Of a DNA stretch of 64,000 nt, positions 48,841 to 58,027 are shown piece by piece. Position 1 is the stretch's first letter, and each line of letters opens with the position of its first letter. A program made the position numbers and the translations under genes. Origin of the DNA: Chromatiales bacterium (ex Bugula neritina AB1) (GTDB taxonomy: Bacteria; Pseudomonadota; Gammaproteobacteria; Granulosicoccales; Granulosicoccaceae); contig MDLA01000138.1 in assembly GCA_001730015.1 (NCBI GenBank), forward strand, positions 1 through 64,000, given 5' to 3'. The notes under the pieces are model-generated. The model did not search any database. It was given only the letters and a program-made list of their open reading frames with translations, and was not told where the DNA came from.

Positions 48841-49827
48841 TTAATAGCCGATATTGAGATTACTCAGCCGGCTTACCAGACCACTGGCAAAGCTCACCCC
48901 GACACCATCAGTAATCTGGCTTAAGAGGCCATCCTGAGGCGTGAAATTCACCAGTTTTTCAGCGTCGAATATCTCACGTGCAACGGTCATTTCACTACCG
49001 ATTTTATCAACCAGACCATTTGCAACTGCCTGCTCACCTGTCCAGATCAGGCCATTGAAAACATCTTCATCGTCACTGAGTGCATCACCGCGCCCTTCAC
49101 GCACCACACTTTTGAATTGCTCGTGAATATCGGCAAGCAGCGATTCCATGTGGTTGACTTCGTCGTCTTTCAACGGTGAAAACGGGTCAAGGAATGCTTT
49201 ATTGTTGCCAGAGGTGATTAGTCGGCGCTCTACACCGAGCTTCTCCATGGTATCCACAAACCCGAAACCGCCGCTGCGGACGCCGATCGAACCGACCAGA
49301 CTCGCTTTATCAGCAAAGATCTGATCAGCAGCGGCTGCGATGTAGTAGCCTCCGGACGCACACAGATCTTCAATAACAGCATACAACGGTGTTTCACTGT
49401 GTTCGGCCCGCAGTCGACGAACTTCGTCGAAAATGCGGCCGGACTGCACCGGACTGCCTCCAGGGCTGTTTATCCTTAAAATAACGCCAGCAGTATTTTC
49501 ATCTTCAAACGCCGCCTTCACGCCGGCAACAATGCGATCCGCATTGGCCGGCTCTCCAATGGCAATCGGCCCGCTGACATCGATAATTGCAGTGTGTTTC
49601 TCAGCTTCACCGAGTGGAAAGTTCAACAAGCCTTTACCGAATGCGAGTACCAGAACCGCTGCAAAATACCCGAATCCGAGCAACTTGAAGAAAATACCCC
49701 AGCGGCGTGATCGACGCTGCTCTTTGATCGATTCCGTTGCAAGCTTCTCAATCACGCTGCGCTCCCACCGAGGAGCCTGCTCCGGTCTGACACGCTCTCC
49801 GCGTGCCCATCGCTGATCATTGTTCAT
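48841..49827 (-). CDS. sppA: Signal peptide peptidase SppA (short form)
   Basis: About 328 residues from ATG 49827. An N-terminal membrane segment (FFKLLGFGYFAAVLVLAFGKG, near residues 46-66) is followed by the ClpP-like S49 domain: IRINSPGGSPVQ, the serine in DLCASGGYYIAAAA, and the lysine region ASLVGSIGVRSGG. It degrades signal peptides in the inner membrane. This is the short, single-domain form, half the length of E. coli SppA. An AGAAAG precedes the ATG. Confidence 0.94.
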   Translation of the reverse strand: MNNDQRWARGERVRPEQAPRWERSVIEKLATESIKEQRRSRRWGIFFKLLGFGYFAAVLVLAFGKGLLNFPLGEAEKHTAIIDVSGPIAIGEPANADRIVAGVKAAFEDENTAGVILRINSPGGSPVQSGRIFDEVRRLRAEHSETPLYAVIEDLCASGGYYIAAAADQIFADKASLVGSIGVRSGGFGFVDTMEKLGVERRLITSGNNKAFLDPFSPLKDDEVNHMESLLADIHEQFKSVVREGRGDALSDDEDVFNGLIWTGEQAVANGLVDKIGSEMTVAREIFDAEKLVNFTPQDGLLSQITDGVGVSFASGLVSRLSNLNIGY

Positions 49828-49921
49828 TATTTTGTATCTTTCTGGCTGCAAGGGCATGAAATCGGCAAAACAAAGCAATCAATGCAACTGCTGTACCCTC
49901 AGAATCCCGCCCGGCAGTCTA

Positions 49922-50971
49922 CTATTTCGCGTTTAGCTCATGTCGTACGCGCTGCCATGAAGGGTCCGTCGGTGCGGCGAAGATAAGGGTTTTAGCGGAA
50001 CAATCAAGTTTCTTCTTATGATCGTCTGCTGACACCGACTGATCATCCGGCGCCACCGATGGATCGGGCTGATCAGGCATCCCCGGGAAAACGATCTCAC
50101 GGGCGTGCAGAAACATCCGCCGCCGCTCGATTTTACTCAGTGACCGGTCGGAAAGATTGTTCACCAGTCGATTTACCGTCCGGTCCCCGTAGCGCGGATC
50201 ACCCAGAACCGGGTGGCCGGTATGGGCGGCATGCACCCGGATCTGATGCGTGCGACCGGTATCAATCTGCACGTCAACCAGCGAGCAGACCGGCCCGGCC
50301 TCAATCGATGTAATCAGGCTTCGGGCCGGTTTACCAGCCAGATGATCAACTGTCACCATGCGATCGCCCGTCTCAGGCTGCCCCTTCAGCAGCGGGGCAT
50401 CGACTGCGACTGTGTTCTCAAACTCACCAGTGAGCAGCGCTGAATACTGTTTCCCCACCTTTCCGGCACGCAGTGAGTCCTGAAAATGCACTGCCGATGG
50501 CCTGTTCTTTGCGAGCACCAATACACCACTGGTCTCGCGGTCGAGCCTATGCACCAGACTGATCGAAGTGTTATCAAACGCTTTGTGGATGGCATCAATC
50601 ACTCCGAACCTGACACCGGTGCCACCATGAACCGCTAATCCAGCAGGTTTGTTCAGAACGATCCAGTGAGAGTTCTCTGCTATTACCGACGCTTCAACCT
50701 GCTTTATTACAGCAGCAGGTACATGAACACCGACCTCTGTGGTTACGGTCACTGGTGGAATACGAATATCATCCCCGACAGAAAGTTTGTACGCCGGTTT
50801 GATACGTCCTTTATTCACCCGGACCTGACCCGTGCGAAGTAAGCGATATACCAGCCCCCGAGGCACTGTTTTAAACAGGCTCATCAGGAAATTGTCAATT
50901 CTCTGGCCTGAATGTTCGGGCAAAACGGTGACATGTTGCACCTGGTGAAACTGCTGATCCGGAGCCGGCAT
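49922..50971 (-). CDS. rluC: 23S rRNA pseudouridine(955/2504/2580) synthase
   Basis: The 349-residue protein has an S4 RNA-binding domain (about 22-75) and the RluA-type catalytic domain with aspartate D144 in HRLDRETSGVLVLAKN, then RTHQIRVHAAHTGHPVLGD. It makes pseudouridine in 23S rRNA. It is divergent from rne as in E. coli. The C-terminus has an extra ~45 residues rich in D, S and K, unlike the family core. Confidence 0.95.
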   Translation of the reverse strand: MPAPDQQFHQVQHVTVLPEHSGQRIDNFLMSLFKTVPRGLVYRLLRTGQVRVNKGRIKPAYKLSVGDDIRIPPVTVTTEVGVHVPAAVIKQVEASVIAENSHWIVLNKPAGLAVHGGTGVRFGVIDAIHKAFDNTSISLVHRLDRETSGVLVLAKNRPSAVHFQDSLRAGKVGKQYSALLTGEFENTVAVDAPLLKGQPETGDRMVTVDHLAGKPARSLITSIEAGPVCSLVDVQIDTGRTHQIRVHAAHTGHPVLGDPRYGDRTVNRLVNNLSDRSLSKIERRRMFLHAREIVFPGMPDQPDPSVAPDDQSVSADDHKKKLDCSAKTLIFAAPTDPSWQRVRHELNAK

Positions 50972-51416
50972 GGAAAGAATGTCAGTGGTGTGGTTTGTAG
51001 GAAGCTTTGATGGCTGCTATATTACACGTCGGGTTGCAGAAAAACTTTTTAATACCAAAGCAATCCGGAGACACAGATTCAAGCTACTCGAGCCCGCTCA
51101 GAGGGATCTCGCGTAACAACACTCTCCCGTCCCAAGATACGTTAAGCCAGACTGGAACTCTGTCGGCTGGCCGCGGACATGACCTGCACAACAGGCACCG
51201 CGGATTTGAAAAAAGGACCAACGAACTCCTGGGTCGGGTACGACAATATTTTTGTTCGGCACCCAACATACAAGATGGACAATTCTGCTGACATGCAGGG
51301 GCACAATACTATGAAAGGAAAGATGCTTCACTTCGCGTAACATAGCGTAAAAAATCAGAACAATTCAGCAGTTCAAATTGACCAAAGGTGCCGTCCCCTA
51401 ACAGGACTGAACCTCA
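50972..51416 (+). promoter_or_regulatory. rne: rne promoter and long 5' leader
   Basis: TTGTAG (50995-51000), a 17-bp spacer and TATATT (51018-51023) form a good sigma70 promoter with start point near 51030. That gives an untranslated leader of about 387 nt. A long leader is also known for E. coli rne, where it mediates autoregulation by RNase E. Short open frames in the leader have no ribosome sites. A possible stem around 51240-51272 (CGACAA / TTGTTCG) is seen. The start codon is preceded by AGGACTGAACCTCA, a loose ribosome site. Confidence 0.7.
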
Positions 51417-54400
51417 ATGAAACGAATGCTAGTAAACGCCACACAACCCGAAGAACTTCGCGTTGCAATAGTGGACGGGCAGAAACTAGACAACCTGGAT
51501 ATAGAGAATAAAACCAGAGAACAGAAAAAATCTAATATATACAAGGCGAAAATAACCCGGGTTGAACCCAGTCTTGAAGCAGCATTTGTTGACTACGGTG
51601 CCGAGCGCCACGGTTTTCTGCCATTCAAAGAAATAGCCAAAGAATTCCTGTCTGACGCCGCCCTGAAAGATGGCGGTCGACCGAATGTTAAAGCCGGTAT
51701 CCGGGAAGGCCAGGAAATTCTTGTACAAATCGAGAAAGAAGAACGCGGCAACAAGGGCGCTGCGCTCACTACTTTCGTCAGTCTGGCCGGCCGTTTTCTG
51801 GTCCTGATGCCGAACAATCCTCGTGCTGGTGGCGTAAGCCGCCGCATTGAAGGCGATGAGCGCTCTGAGCTCAAAGCGGCGATGAATGAACTCGAATTGC
51901 AGGATGGTATGGGCATCATTGTGCGCACTGCCGGCGTTGGCCGCACTGCCGAAGAGCTGCAATGGGATCTCGACTACCAGGTAAAGATCTGGGAAGCCAT
52001 TCAAAGCGCTGGTGGAAACGAAAAAGCACCGGCACTGATCTACCAGGAAAGTAACGTTATCGTTCGTGCCTTGCGCGACTATTTCCGCAGCGATATCGGC
52101 GAAATACTGATCGACGTACCTGAAGTTCACAATCAGGCACATACGTTCATGTCGCAGTATATGCCGCACAACCTTCGCAAACTTAAAATGTATACCGACG
52201 ACGTACCGCTGTTCAACCGGTACCAGATTGAAGGGCAAATCGAGTCTGCCTATCAGCGCGAAGTCCGCCTGCCGTCCGGGGGCGCGCTGGTTATCGACCA
52301 CACAGAAGCATTAATTTCTATCGACATCAATTCGGCCCGTGCAACCAAAGGCGCCGACATAGAAGAAACAGCAACCAATACCAACCTCGAAGCATGCGAC
52401 GAGATCGGTCGGCAACTTCGCCTGCGCGACCTTGGCGGGCTGGTGGTAATCGACTTCATCGACATGATGTCGCCGAAAAACCAGCGTGCGGTGGAAAACA
52501 GCCTGCGAGAGGTCGCCAAGCTTGATCGCGCTCGTGTGCAAATCGGCCGTATCTCTCGATTCGGCCTGATGGAAATGTCACGACAACGACTGCGTCCTTC
52601 ACTTGGCGAGACCAGCGAAATTGTCTGCCCGCGTTGTGTGGGTCAGGGCACTATCCGCACTGTCGAGTCTCTTGCACTGCAACTGCTGCGGTTACTGGAA
52701 GAGGAAACCCTAAAGGAAAATACCGGCAGAGTGCTGATAAAAATGCCGGTGCCGGTGGCCACTTACCTGTTGAATGAAAAGCGCGAAGCTATTCGTGAAA
52801 TTGAAGAGCGCAACAACGCGCGTGCACTGCTGGTTCCGGACATGAATCTGGACACACCACACTACGAGATAGAGCGCATCAGGCACTCCGAAAATGACCA
52901 TGAAGCCGTGCAGCTGGGCTCACATGAGCTGATCAGGCAAACTGCCACAAACTATGTTCCGGCGGTAGACAAAGCCGAGATTGTGCAGACTGAAACAGCA
53001 GCGGTGCAGACCGTTGTACCTGTAAGTCCCATTCCGGCTCAGACAAACATATCCAGCGGGTCTGGCAGTGACAACAGCAATCAAAAAGGGCTGTTGGGGC
53101 GCATTGTTGAATTTTTTACCGGAGATAAAGAGGAGGAAGAGGCCAAGCCTGCCAAACCGGCGCGCGAGCGTAATAGCAACAATCGCAATCGCGGGCAGAA
53201 AAACGGCCAGCAACGTCGCAACGGGCGCGGCCAGAGGGATAATCAGTCGCAAAATCGCCGCAGCAACAACAAGCAATCGAAGAACGCAGAATCAGCAAAG
53301 CCGGATAACCGCTCCAGCCAGAATAAAGACAATGCTCGCGACGATAATCGCCGGCAGAAGCAGGCAGAGACTGATTCTTCTCGTCAGCCCCAAAATAGCG
53401 GCGCACCTCAGACTGGCAGTGCCGATAGCAACCAGACCGGCAGCGCAAACGATTCTCGAAGAAAGTCGAATTCGAATCGCTCTGGCAACCGTAATCAGCG
53501 CAATAGAGGTCGGAATAACACCGACCAGAGAAACAACGAGCAGAAAGCCGGTGAAAAGAACACTGAGAAAGCCGCTGAAAAGGATACCCGGAATTCACAA
53601 CAGACCAATGGTCCGCAACGACGCGATAACCGCAACGACAGCCAACGCCGTAAATCAGCCGAATCAAGCACTGACGTTGCCCTGGAAAGCGTAAGCGATA
53701 CGGAAACCCCTCAGGCGCAGACTACAAAGGCACAAACAACGCAGGCTGCAGTACAGCAGGCAGAGGCAAACACCGCGGCAAGCAGCACGAATGACGGCAA
53801 GACGAATCAATCACGCAGCGAACGGCAAACGAGTCGCCAGGCCGGCAACTCCCGTCGTGGTCGATCAGCCGGAAGCAAACACGAGAACAAGCCGGATAGC
53901 CAAAACCGGGATCAGGCACAAAGCCCGACCGATGCCAACACAACTACTGCGGTTGCGGATAAGAGCACGGATCGAAAGATTAGTGATCAGCCCGCAGCAC
54001 CGCAATTCGGCGCTGAAGCACCGCCACAAGCTTCAGAACAGCCCGGGAAAAGCGCTCAGGCAGTATCTGCCGGCAACCCGGTCAGTGCCGAAAGCTCGCG
54101 TGTTGAATCAGGCAAACCTGAAGTAGCTTCAGAACAGACTGGCGGGGCTACTAATCCTGCACCGGAACGAACGGTGGAAAATACACCGGCTCAGGCCACA
54201 CCAGTTGCAGCATCGAGCGCAACATCGGGCCAGTCATCTACTGAACCATCGACTCAGGGAGAAAAGGCCACAACAACGGATGCTACGAGTAGCACTGGTA
54301 CGAAAACAACTGCCGCGGCACCCTCGAGAGACAAAGAAAACAGTCGTAACAGCCGCAATAATAATGGCAATCGCGGGCCACGTGGCAGGTACAGTAGACG

Positions 54401-55112
54401 CCGCCGAAAGCCTGCTGGTGATAACGTCACCAAAGGAACCGGAAGCGGCCAGGTTGAAACAGCGCCTGCAGCTGCCAGCCCGGTGCCCGATACCACCGCT
54501 ACATCCGACCGAAACAACGTTCAGGCAGCAGATAAACCGGGTAATCGCAGTACTAATACGGGGCAGGAGACAGGCTCCAATGCGCCGGAATCCAGCACTG
54601 ACAACCCTGCTCGAAACCCGGAAAATAGCGCGCAGAGTGCACAGACTCAGAGCAAACGACCAGCACGGAAACCTCAGCGAGCACAAAAAACGCAGCAAGG
54701 TTCAGAAAAACAGCGCTCGGACACCGTTGTAAACCCGAAAACAGAAACAGCGCCTTCACCGGCCGCCGATGCCGCCAGTTCGCAATCGTCGGCTCCTACT
54801 CATGTTCGTGTAAGTGACAACGCTGATACAGCCCCGGCCTCCAAGCCTAAAGCTCCAGTGGCTGAATCCGCTGCGGCAAAGAGCCAGGGAGCAGTGCTGA
54901 AACAGGTAGAAACGGTAGCAAACAGCAACCTTGCATCGGAAAGCAAGGCAAAGGTATCCGCGATGCAGCCAAGCCAGCTGAAAAGTTCGGTACGCTCACT
55001 TGCAACCGGACCGTCAACAAACAGTGCCAGCACAGGGTCTGCACAACCTTCAGAAAGTGCGAAACTTCAGAAGGTCGAAACGAAGCCATCGCCGGACAAT
55101 CAACCGAGCTAG
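51417..55112 (+). CDS. rne: Ribonuclease E
   Basis: The 1231-residue protein has an N-terminal catalytic half that aligns to E. coli numbering: S1 domain (about 35-125), 5'-sensor and DNase I-like regions, metal-binding D303 (in [10 protein letters not shown]) and D346 (in VVIDFIDM), and the zinc-link C404-P-R-C407. After about residue 530 the protein is a low-complexity scaffold of about 700 residues, rich in N, Q, R, S, T, A and P, with arginine-rich patches near 585-640 and 985-1000 ([12 protein letters not shown]). It starts most mRNA decay and rRNA/tRNA processing. The tail is longer than in E. coli (1061 in total). Confidence 0.97.
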   Translation: MKRMLVNATQPEELRVAIVDGQKLDNLDIENKTREQKKSNIYKAKITRVEPSLEAAFVDYGAERHGFLPFKEIAKEFLSDAALKDGGRPNVKAGIREGQEILVQIEKEERGNKGAALTTFVSLAGRFLVLMPNNPRAGGVSRRIEGDERSELKAAMNELELQDGMGIIVRTAGVGRTAEELQWDLDYQVKIWEAIQSAGGNEKAPALIYQESNVIVRALRDYFRSDIGEILIDVPEVHNQAHTFMSQYMPHNLRKLKMYTDDVPLFNRYQIEGQIESAYQREVRLPSGGALVIDHTEALISIDINSARATKGADIEETATNTNLEACDEIGRQLRLRDLGGLVVIDFIDMMSPKNQRAVENSLREVAKLDRARVQIGRISRFGLMEMSRQRLRPSLGETSEIVCPRCVGQGTIRTVESLALQLLRLLEEETLKENTGRVLIKMPVPVATYLLNEKREAIREIEERNNARALLVPDMNLDTPHYEIERIRHSENDHEAVQLGSHELIRQTATNYVPAVDKAEIVQTETAAVQTVVPVSPIPAQTNISSGSGSDNSNQKGLLGRIVEFFTGDKEEEEAKPAKPARERNSNNRNRGQKNGQQRRNGRGQRDNQSQNRRSNNKQSKNAESAKPDNRSSQNKDNARDDNRRQKQAETDSSRQPQNSGAPQTGSADSNQTGSANDSRRKSNSNRSGNRNQRNRGRNNTDQRNNEQKAGEKNTEKAAEKDTRNSQQTNGPQRRDNRNDSQRRKSAESSTDVALESVSDTETPQAQTTKAQTTQAAVQQAEANTAASSTNDGKTNQSRSERQTSRQAGNSRRGRSAGSKHENKPDSQNRDQAQSPTDANTTTAVADKSTDRKISDQPAAPQFGAEAPPQASEQPGKSAQAVSAGNPVSAESSRVESGKPEVASEQTGGATNPAPERTVENTPAQATPVAASSATSGQSSTEPSTQGEKATTTDATSSTGTKTTAAAPSRDKENSRNSRNNNGNRGPRGRYSRRRRKPAGDNVTKGTGSGQVETAPAAASPVPDTTATSDRNNVQAADKPGNRSTNTGQETGSNAPESSTDNPARNPENSAQSAQTQSKRPARKPQRAQKTQQGSEKQRSDTVVNPKTETAPSPAADAASSQSSAPTHVRVSDNADTAPASKPKAPVAESAAAKSQGAVLKQVETVANSNLASESKAKVSAMQPSQLKSSVRSLATGPSTNSASTGSAQPSESAKLQKVETKPSPDNQPS

Positions 55113-55171
55113 GCAGACTCGTGCAGTCTGCTGTTTTGATCCTGGCAGAATTAATCTGCCCGGATCAAAAC
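55113..55171 (+). other. Two strong hairpins directly after the rne stop
   Basis: GCAGACT-N5-AGTCTGC (55113-55131) begins at the base after the stop codon. One base later comes a 16-bp stem with one mismatch (55133-55171: GTTTTGATCC and GGCAGA pairing with TCTGCC and GGATCAAAAC, loop ATTAA). The second looks like a bidirectional terminator core but lacks a clean U-run. It may terminate rne or protect its 3' end. Confidence 0.65.
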
Positions 55172-55185
55172 GAGTAGCCTGTTTA

Positions 55186-55280
55186 GCTAGTGCCCATCCA
55201 TAAAACGGGGCGTAGCGAGGGTCACTCAGGTGCGTGAGATTTCACCTACCATATGTGGGCGTTTAGTCATTCTAAATAAC
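55186..55280 (-). repeat. Dispersed repeat, copy C
   Basis: A full-length copy in reverse orientation, nearly identical to copy A over its whole length, including the outer GTTATTTAGAATGACTAAAC arm. It starts with GCTAG. Within it AGGTG and CACCT could form a short stem. It lies 74 bp after the rne stop. Confidence 0.9.
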
Positions 55281-55353
55281 TACATGTGGTCGATGAAAGA
55301 TCGCGTGTCCTGAGGGACCCGCAGTAGCGCTGGTTTATGGATGGGCGCTAGCC
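55281..55353 (+). repeat. Dispersed repeat, copy D (diverged)
   Basis: A forward copy lacking the outer arm. It keeps ACATGTGGT, a diverged core and the conserved GGTTTATGGATGGGCGCTAGC end. Head to head with copy C. Confidence 0.75.
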
Positions 55354-55423
55354 AGTGCCCGTCCGTAAAACGGGGCGTAGCGAGGGTCACTCAGGTGCGT
55401 GAGATTTCGCCTACCATATGTAG
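55347..55423 (-). repeat. Dispersed repeat, copy E
   Basis: A reverse copy sharing its GCTAGC with copy D, tail to tail. The core from GTGCCC to CTACCATATG is almost identical to copy C; the outer arm is missing. It ends within one base of the guaD stop codon (55424-55426). Confidence 0.85.
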
Positions 55424-56731
55424 CTAACTACTATAGACACGCTCGCCCATCAGATGCGTAGCACGAGTAAGCCGATCATCAGCCAGCATGATCAAGGCAA
55501 ACAACTTTTCCTCGATGGTATCCACCAGCTCTATCCGACGCCCGAGTAATTCGCTGGCCTGTGGATCCAGCACCACAAAGTCGGCCTCTTTTCCCGTTTC
55601 GAAGTTCCCGATATGTTGCTGCAGCGATAGCGCGCGAGCGCCACCCAGAGTGATCTCATACAACAACTGCAAGGCGTTGACGGTGTTTCCATTTAGCTGT
55701 GTCACCTTATAGGCCTCAGATGCGGTTTCCAGCATATTAAAGCTCGTGCCACCCCCGACATCCGTTGCCATGCCCGTGCGCACCCCGCTTTCCCGGGCAA
55801 CATTAAGATCGAACAAACCGCTACCCAGAAACAGATTCGAGGTCGGACAGAACGCTGCGACGGTCTGCGTCTCCCGCATGCGGATTAGATCTTCACTCGT
55901 CAGATGAATACAGTGCGCATAAACCGCTCGATCACCGAGCAAGCCATAATGGTCATAAACATCGAGATAACTGCGCGACCAGGGATACAACTCAGCCACC
56001 CATTTAACTTCAGACTGATTCTCCGCTACATGGCTTTGCACATATACCCCTGGGTTGTCAGCGTATAATCGACCGGCCAGCTCAAGCTGCTTCTCACTGG
56101 ACGTTGGCGCGAACCTGGGAGTAATGGCGTAGTTAAGTCTTTGCGTACCGTGCCAACGATCGATCAGCGCCTGGCTGTCCCGGTAGCTTTGCTCTGCGGT
56201 ATCACGCAGTTTTTCCGGACAGTTGCGATCCATCATCACCTTGCCGGTAATCATTCTCATATTGCAGCGTGACGCTGCCTCGAAGATTGCATCTACCGAG
56301 ATCGGGTGTACGGTGGCAAACATCATCGCGGTTGTGGTGCCATTGCGAAACAACTGCGACAACGCAAAATCAGCGACACCCGCAGCATGAACGGGATCGG
56401 AAAATTTTATCTCGGCCGGAAATGTGTATCGCTCCAGCCACTCCAGCAACTGAGCACCATAACTTGCGATCATGTCCACCTGCGGATAGTGCACGTGGGT
56501 ATCGATAAAACCCGGAAAGATATAACAGCCCCGGTAGTCATACTGAGTTGCCTGCTGGCAATCTGGTTTTGCGAGAAGCGTTTTGGCGCCGTCAACAGCC
56601 GCTATACGGCCATCGCGAATCAGCAATGCGCCATCTTCAACCACCTCCAGTGCATCTGCCCCGGCAACCGAAGGGTCGGCCGTCAGGTGCACTATGGTTC
56701 CGCGTATCAGTTTATCTTTACTTACTGGCAT
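55424..56731 (-). CDS. guaD: Guanine deaminase
   Basis: The 435-residue amidohydrolase has the metal motif FIDTHVHYPQ, QSHVAENQSEV, HCIHLTSED and the family-specific FCPTSNLFLGSGLFDL, then GMATDVGGGTSFNML. It converts guanine to xanthine and ammonia. It lies 36 bp downstream of xdhC; xanthine is the substrate of the dehydrogenase XdhC helps to mature. The stop codon abuts repeat copy E. Confidence 0.95.
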   Translation of the reverse strand: MPVSKDKLIRGTIVHLTADPSVAGADALEVVEDGALLIRDGRIAAVDGAKTLLAKPDCQQATQYDYRGCYIFPGFIDTHVHYPQVDMIASYGAQLLEWLERYTFPAEIKFSDPVHAAGVADFALSQLFRNGTTTAMMFATVHPISVDAIFEAASRCNMRMITGKVMMDRNCPEKLRDTAEQSYRDSQALIDRWHGTQRLNYAITPRFAPTSSEKQLELAGRLYADNPGVYVQSHVAENQSEVKWVAELYPWSRSYLDVYDHYGLLGDRAVYAHCIHLTSEDLIRMRETQTVAAFCPTSNLFLGSGLFDLNVARESGVRTGMATDVGGGTSFNMLETASEAYKVTQLNGNTVNALQLLYEITLGGARALSLQQHIGNFETGKEADFVVLDPQASELLGRRIELVDTIEEKLFALIMLADDRLTRATHLMGERVYSS

Positions 56732-56767
56732 GTTGCATTCATCGATCGGAAGGTCTGGTGTACCAGC

Positions 56768-57790
56768 TCAGTCAGTCTGTTCCCACAGCACAGACAATTG
56801 CATCGCGAGACTCAAAGCAATTGACTCCGGCCGGCGCGACCGAATACTACCTAATCCAATGGGACATCGCATACTTTTAATCAAAGTTTCCGGCCGGTTT
56901 CGATGTTGCAGCCGTCGGGTAAACTGCCGTCGCTTGCTGTCGGAGCCGATAACCCCGAGATAGCGAAAGTCTCCACGGTCAATCACTGCCTGGCAGATGT
57001 CGTAGTCAGTCGCATGGCTGTGAGTCATTATCACGTAGCAGGCCTGGGAGGGTGCTTCCGCTACTTCATCAGCACACGCTTCAGTCTCATGGATAACTAT
57101 AGATGGTTCAGCTTCGAGCGACTCGGGTAATTGCAGCATTTCAGCACGCTCATCGATCCAGGTTAGTCGACAGGGAAGCAAAGCCAGTTGTGCAACGACC
57201 GCCTTACCTACGTGCCCGGCACCAAACAGCCATACTTGCGGCAGCTGAATAAACAATGGCTCGCAGAACCACAGCAAGCCGTCGTGGCTGACAAGCTGTG
57301 GCTGGCTGGAAGCCGCTGACAGGCTTTGCGCAGGCCCGGATACACCGATCGATTCTTTACCGACTATTTCATAGTTGCCCGCCGCTCCGGCTTCAACGCA
57401 TCGACATAGCCACTGACCATGTGGCCACAGTTCCTGCGACGCGTGATCCTGCGATAAAGACTGTAATATTCCGCTTACCCAATCCATACCGGCAACCGCT
57501 TGCTCAAACAGCAGTTCTACTTTTCCGCCACAGCATTGACCCAGCGCCGGGCCCAGCGCAAACATCCGGCGTTCGACTGCCGCACTTGACAACAATCTGT
57601 CACGTGCAATGGCTATAGCCTGGTATTCGAGATTGCCACCGCCGATGGTACCGGACACGTTTTGCTGACTCACCAGCATACGCGCACCGACTTCTCTGGG
57701 AACAGAACCATCTACGCGAACTACGGTGACCAGCGTCACAGCGGCGTCTGCTCTCAGCATAGCAATGAGATTGTTGATCCAGTCAGGCAT
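56768..57790 (-). CDS. xdhC: Xanthine dehydrogenase accessory protein XdhC
   Basis: About 340 residues from ATG 57790. The N-terminal XdhC/CoxI domain includes VTVVRVDGSVPREVGARMLV and GTIGGGNLEYQA; the C-terminal NAD-like Rossmann domain includes VWLFGAGHVGKAVV and YLGVIGSDSKRRQF. XdhC inserts the sulfurated molybdenum cofactor into xanthine dehydrogenase. The structural genes xdhA/xdhB are not in the window. The start is predicted leaderless: TATGCT ends six bases before the ATG. Confidence 0.93.
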   Translation of the reverse strand: MPDWINNLIAMLRADAAVTLVTVVRVDGSVPREVGARMLVSQQNVSGTIGGGNLEYQAIAIARDRLLSSAAVERRMFALGPALGQCCGGKVELLFEQAVAGMDWVSGILQSLSQDHASQELWPHGQWLCRCVEAGAAGNYEIVGKESIGVSGPAQSLSAASSQPQLVSHDGLLWFCEPLFIQLPQVWLFGAGHVGKAVVAQLALLPCRLTWIDERAEMLQLPESLEAEPSIVIHETEACADEVAEAPSQACYVIMTHSHATDYDICQAVIDRGDFRYLGVIGSDSKRRQFTRRLQHRNRPETLIKSMRCPIGLGSIRSRRPESIALSLAMQLSVLWEQTD

Positions 57791-57796
57791 CCGGCA

Positions 57797-57802
57797 AGCA
57801 TA
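57797..57802 (-). promoter_or_regulatory. xdhC: -10-like hexamer of xdhC, predicted leaderless
   Basis: On the minus strand TATGCT (the same hexamer as at tesB) is followed by six bases and the ATG, so the expected transcription start is the A of the start codon at 57790. No ribosome site precedes the ATG and no clear -35 is seen. Confidence 0.4.
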
Positions 57803-58027
57803 ACGAATAACGCCACATTCGGGTTGAAACTGTCGCAATTACCACAGGAATAAACCTCCGTGTACGCAATGGAACGGTTCCTGCTCTCTAAACGGCCGGT
57901 TTCTGTGACGCATCCTTCACCACAGACTGCATTACCACACAAAGTGAAATCTACTGATGCAATAAGCAGCAGAAACCAGACAGACACGAGTTTTAACTTT
58001 AATTTTGAATCGAATCGGAACTTGAAC

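Noticed and set aside
51007..51291. A 94-codon open frame in the rne leader
   Set aside because: It has a non-ATG start, no ribosome site and no recognisable protein pattern; it lies in a predicted 5' untranslated leader.
53068..53694. Long open frames in other frames within the rne 3' half and on its opposite strand
   Set aside because: They arise from the biased N/Q/R/S codons of the low-complexity tail and look like no protein family.
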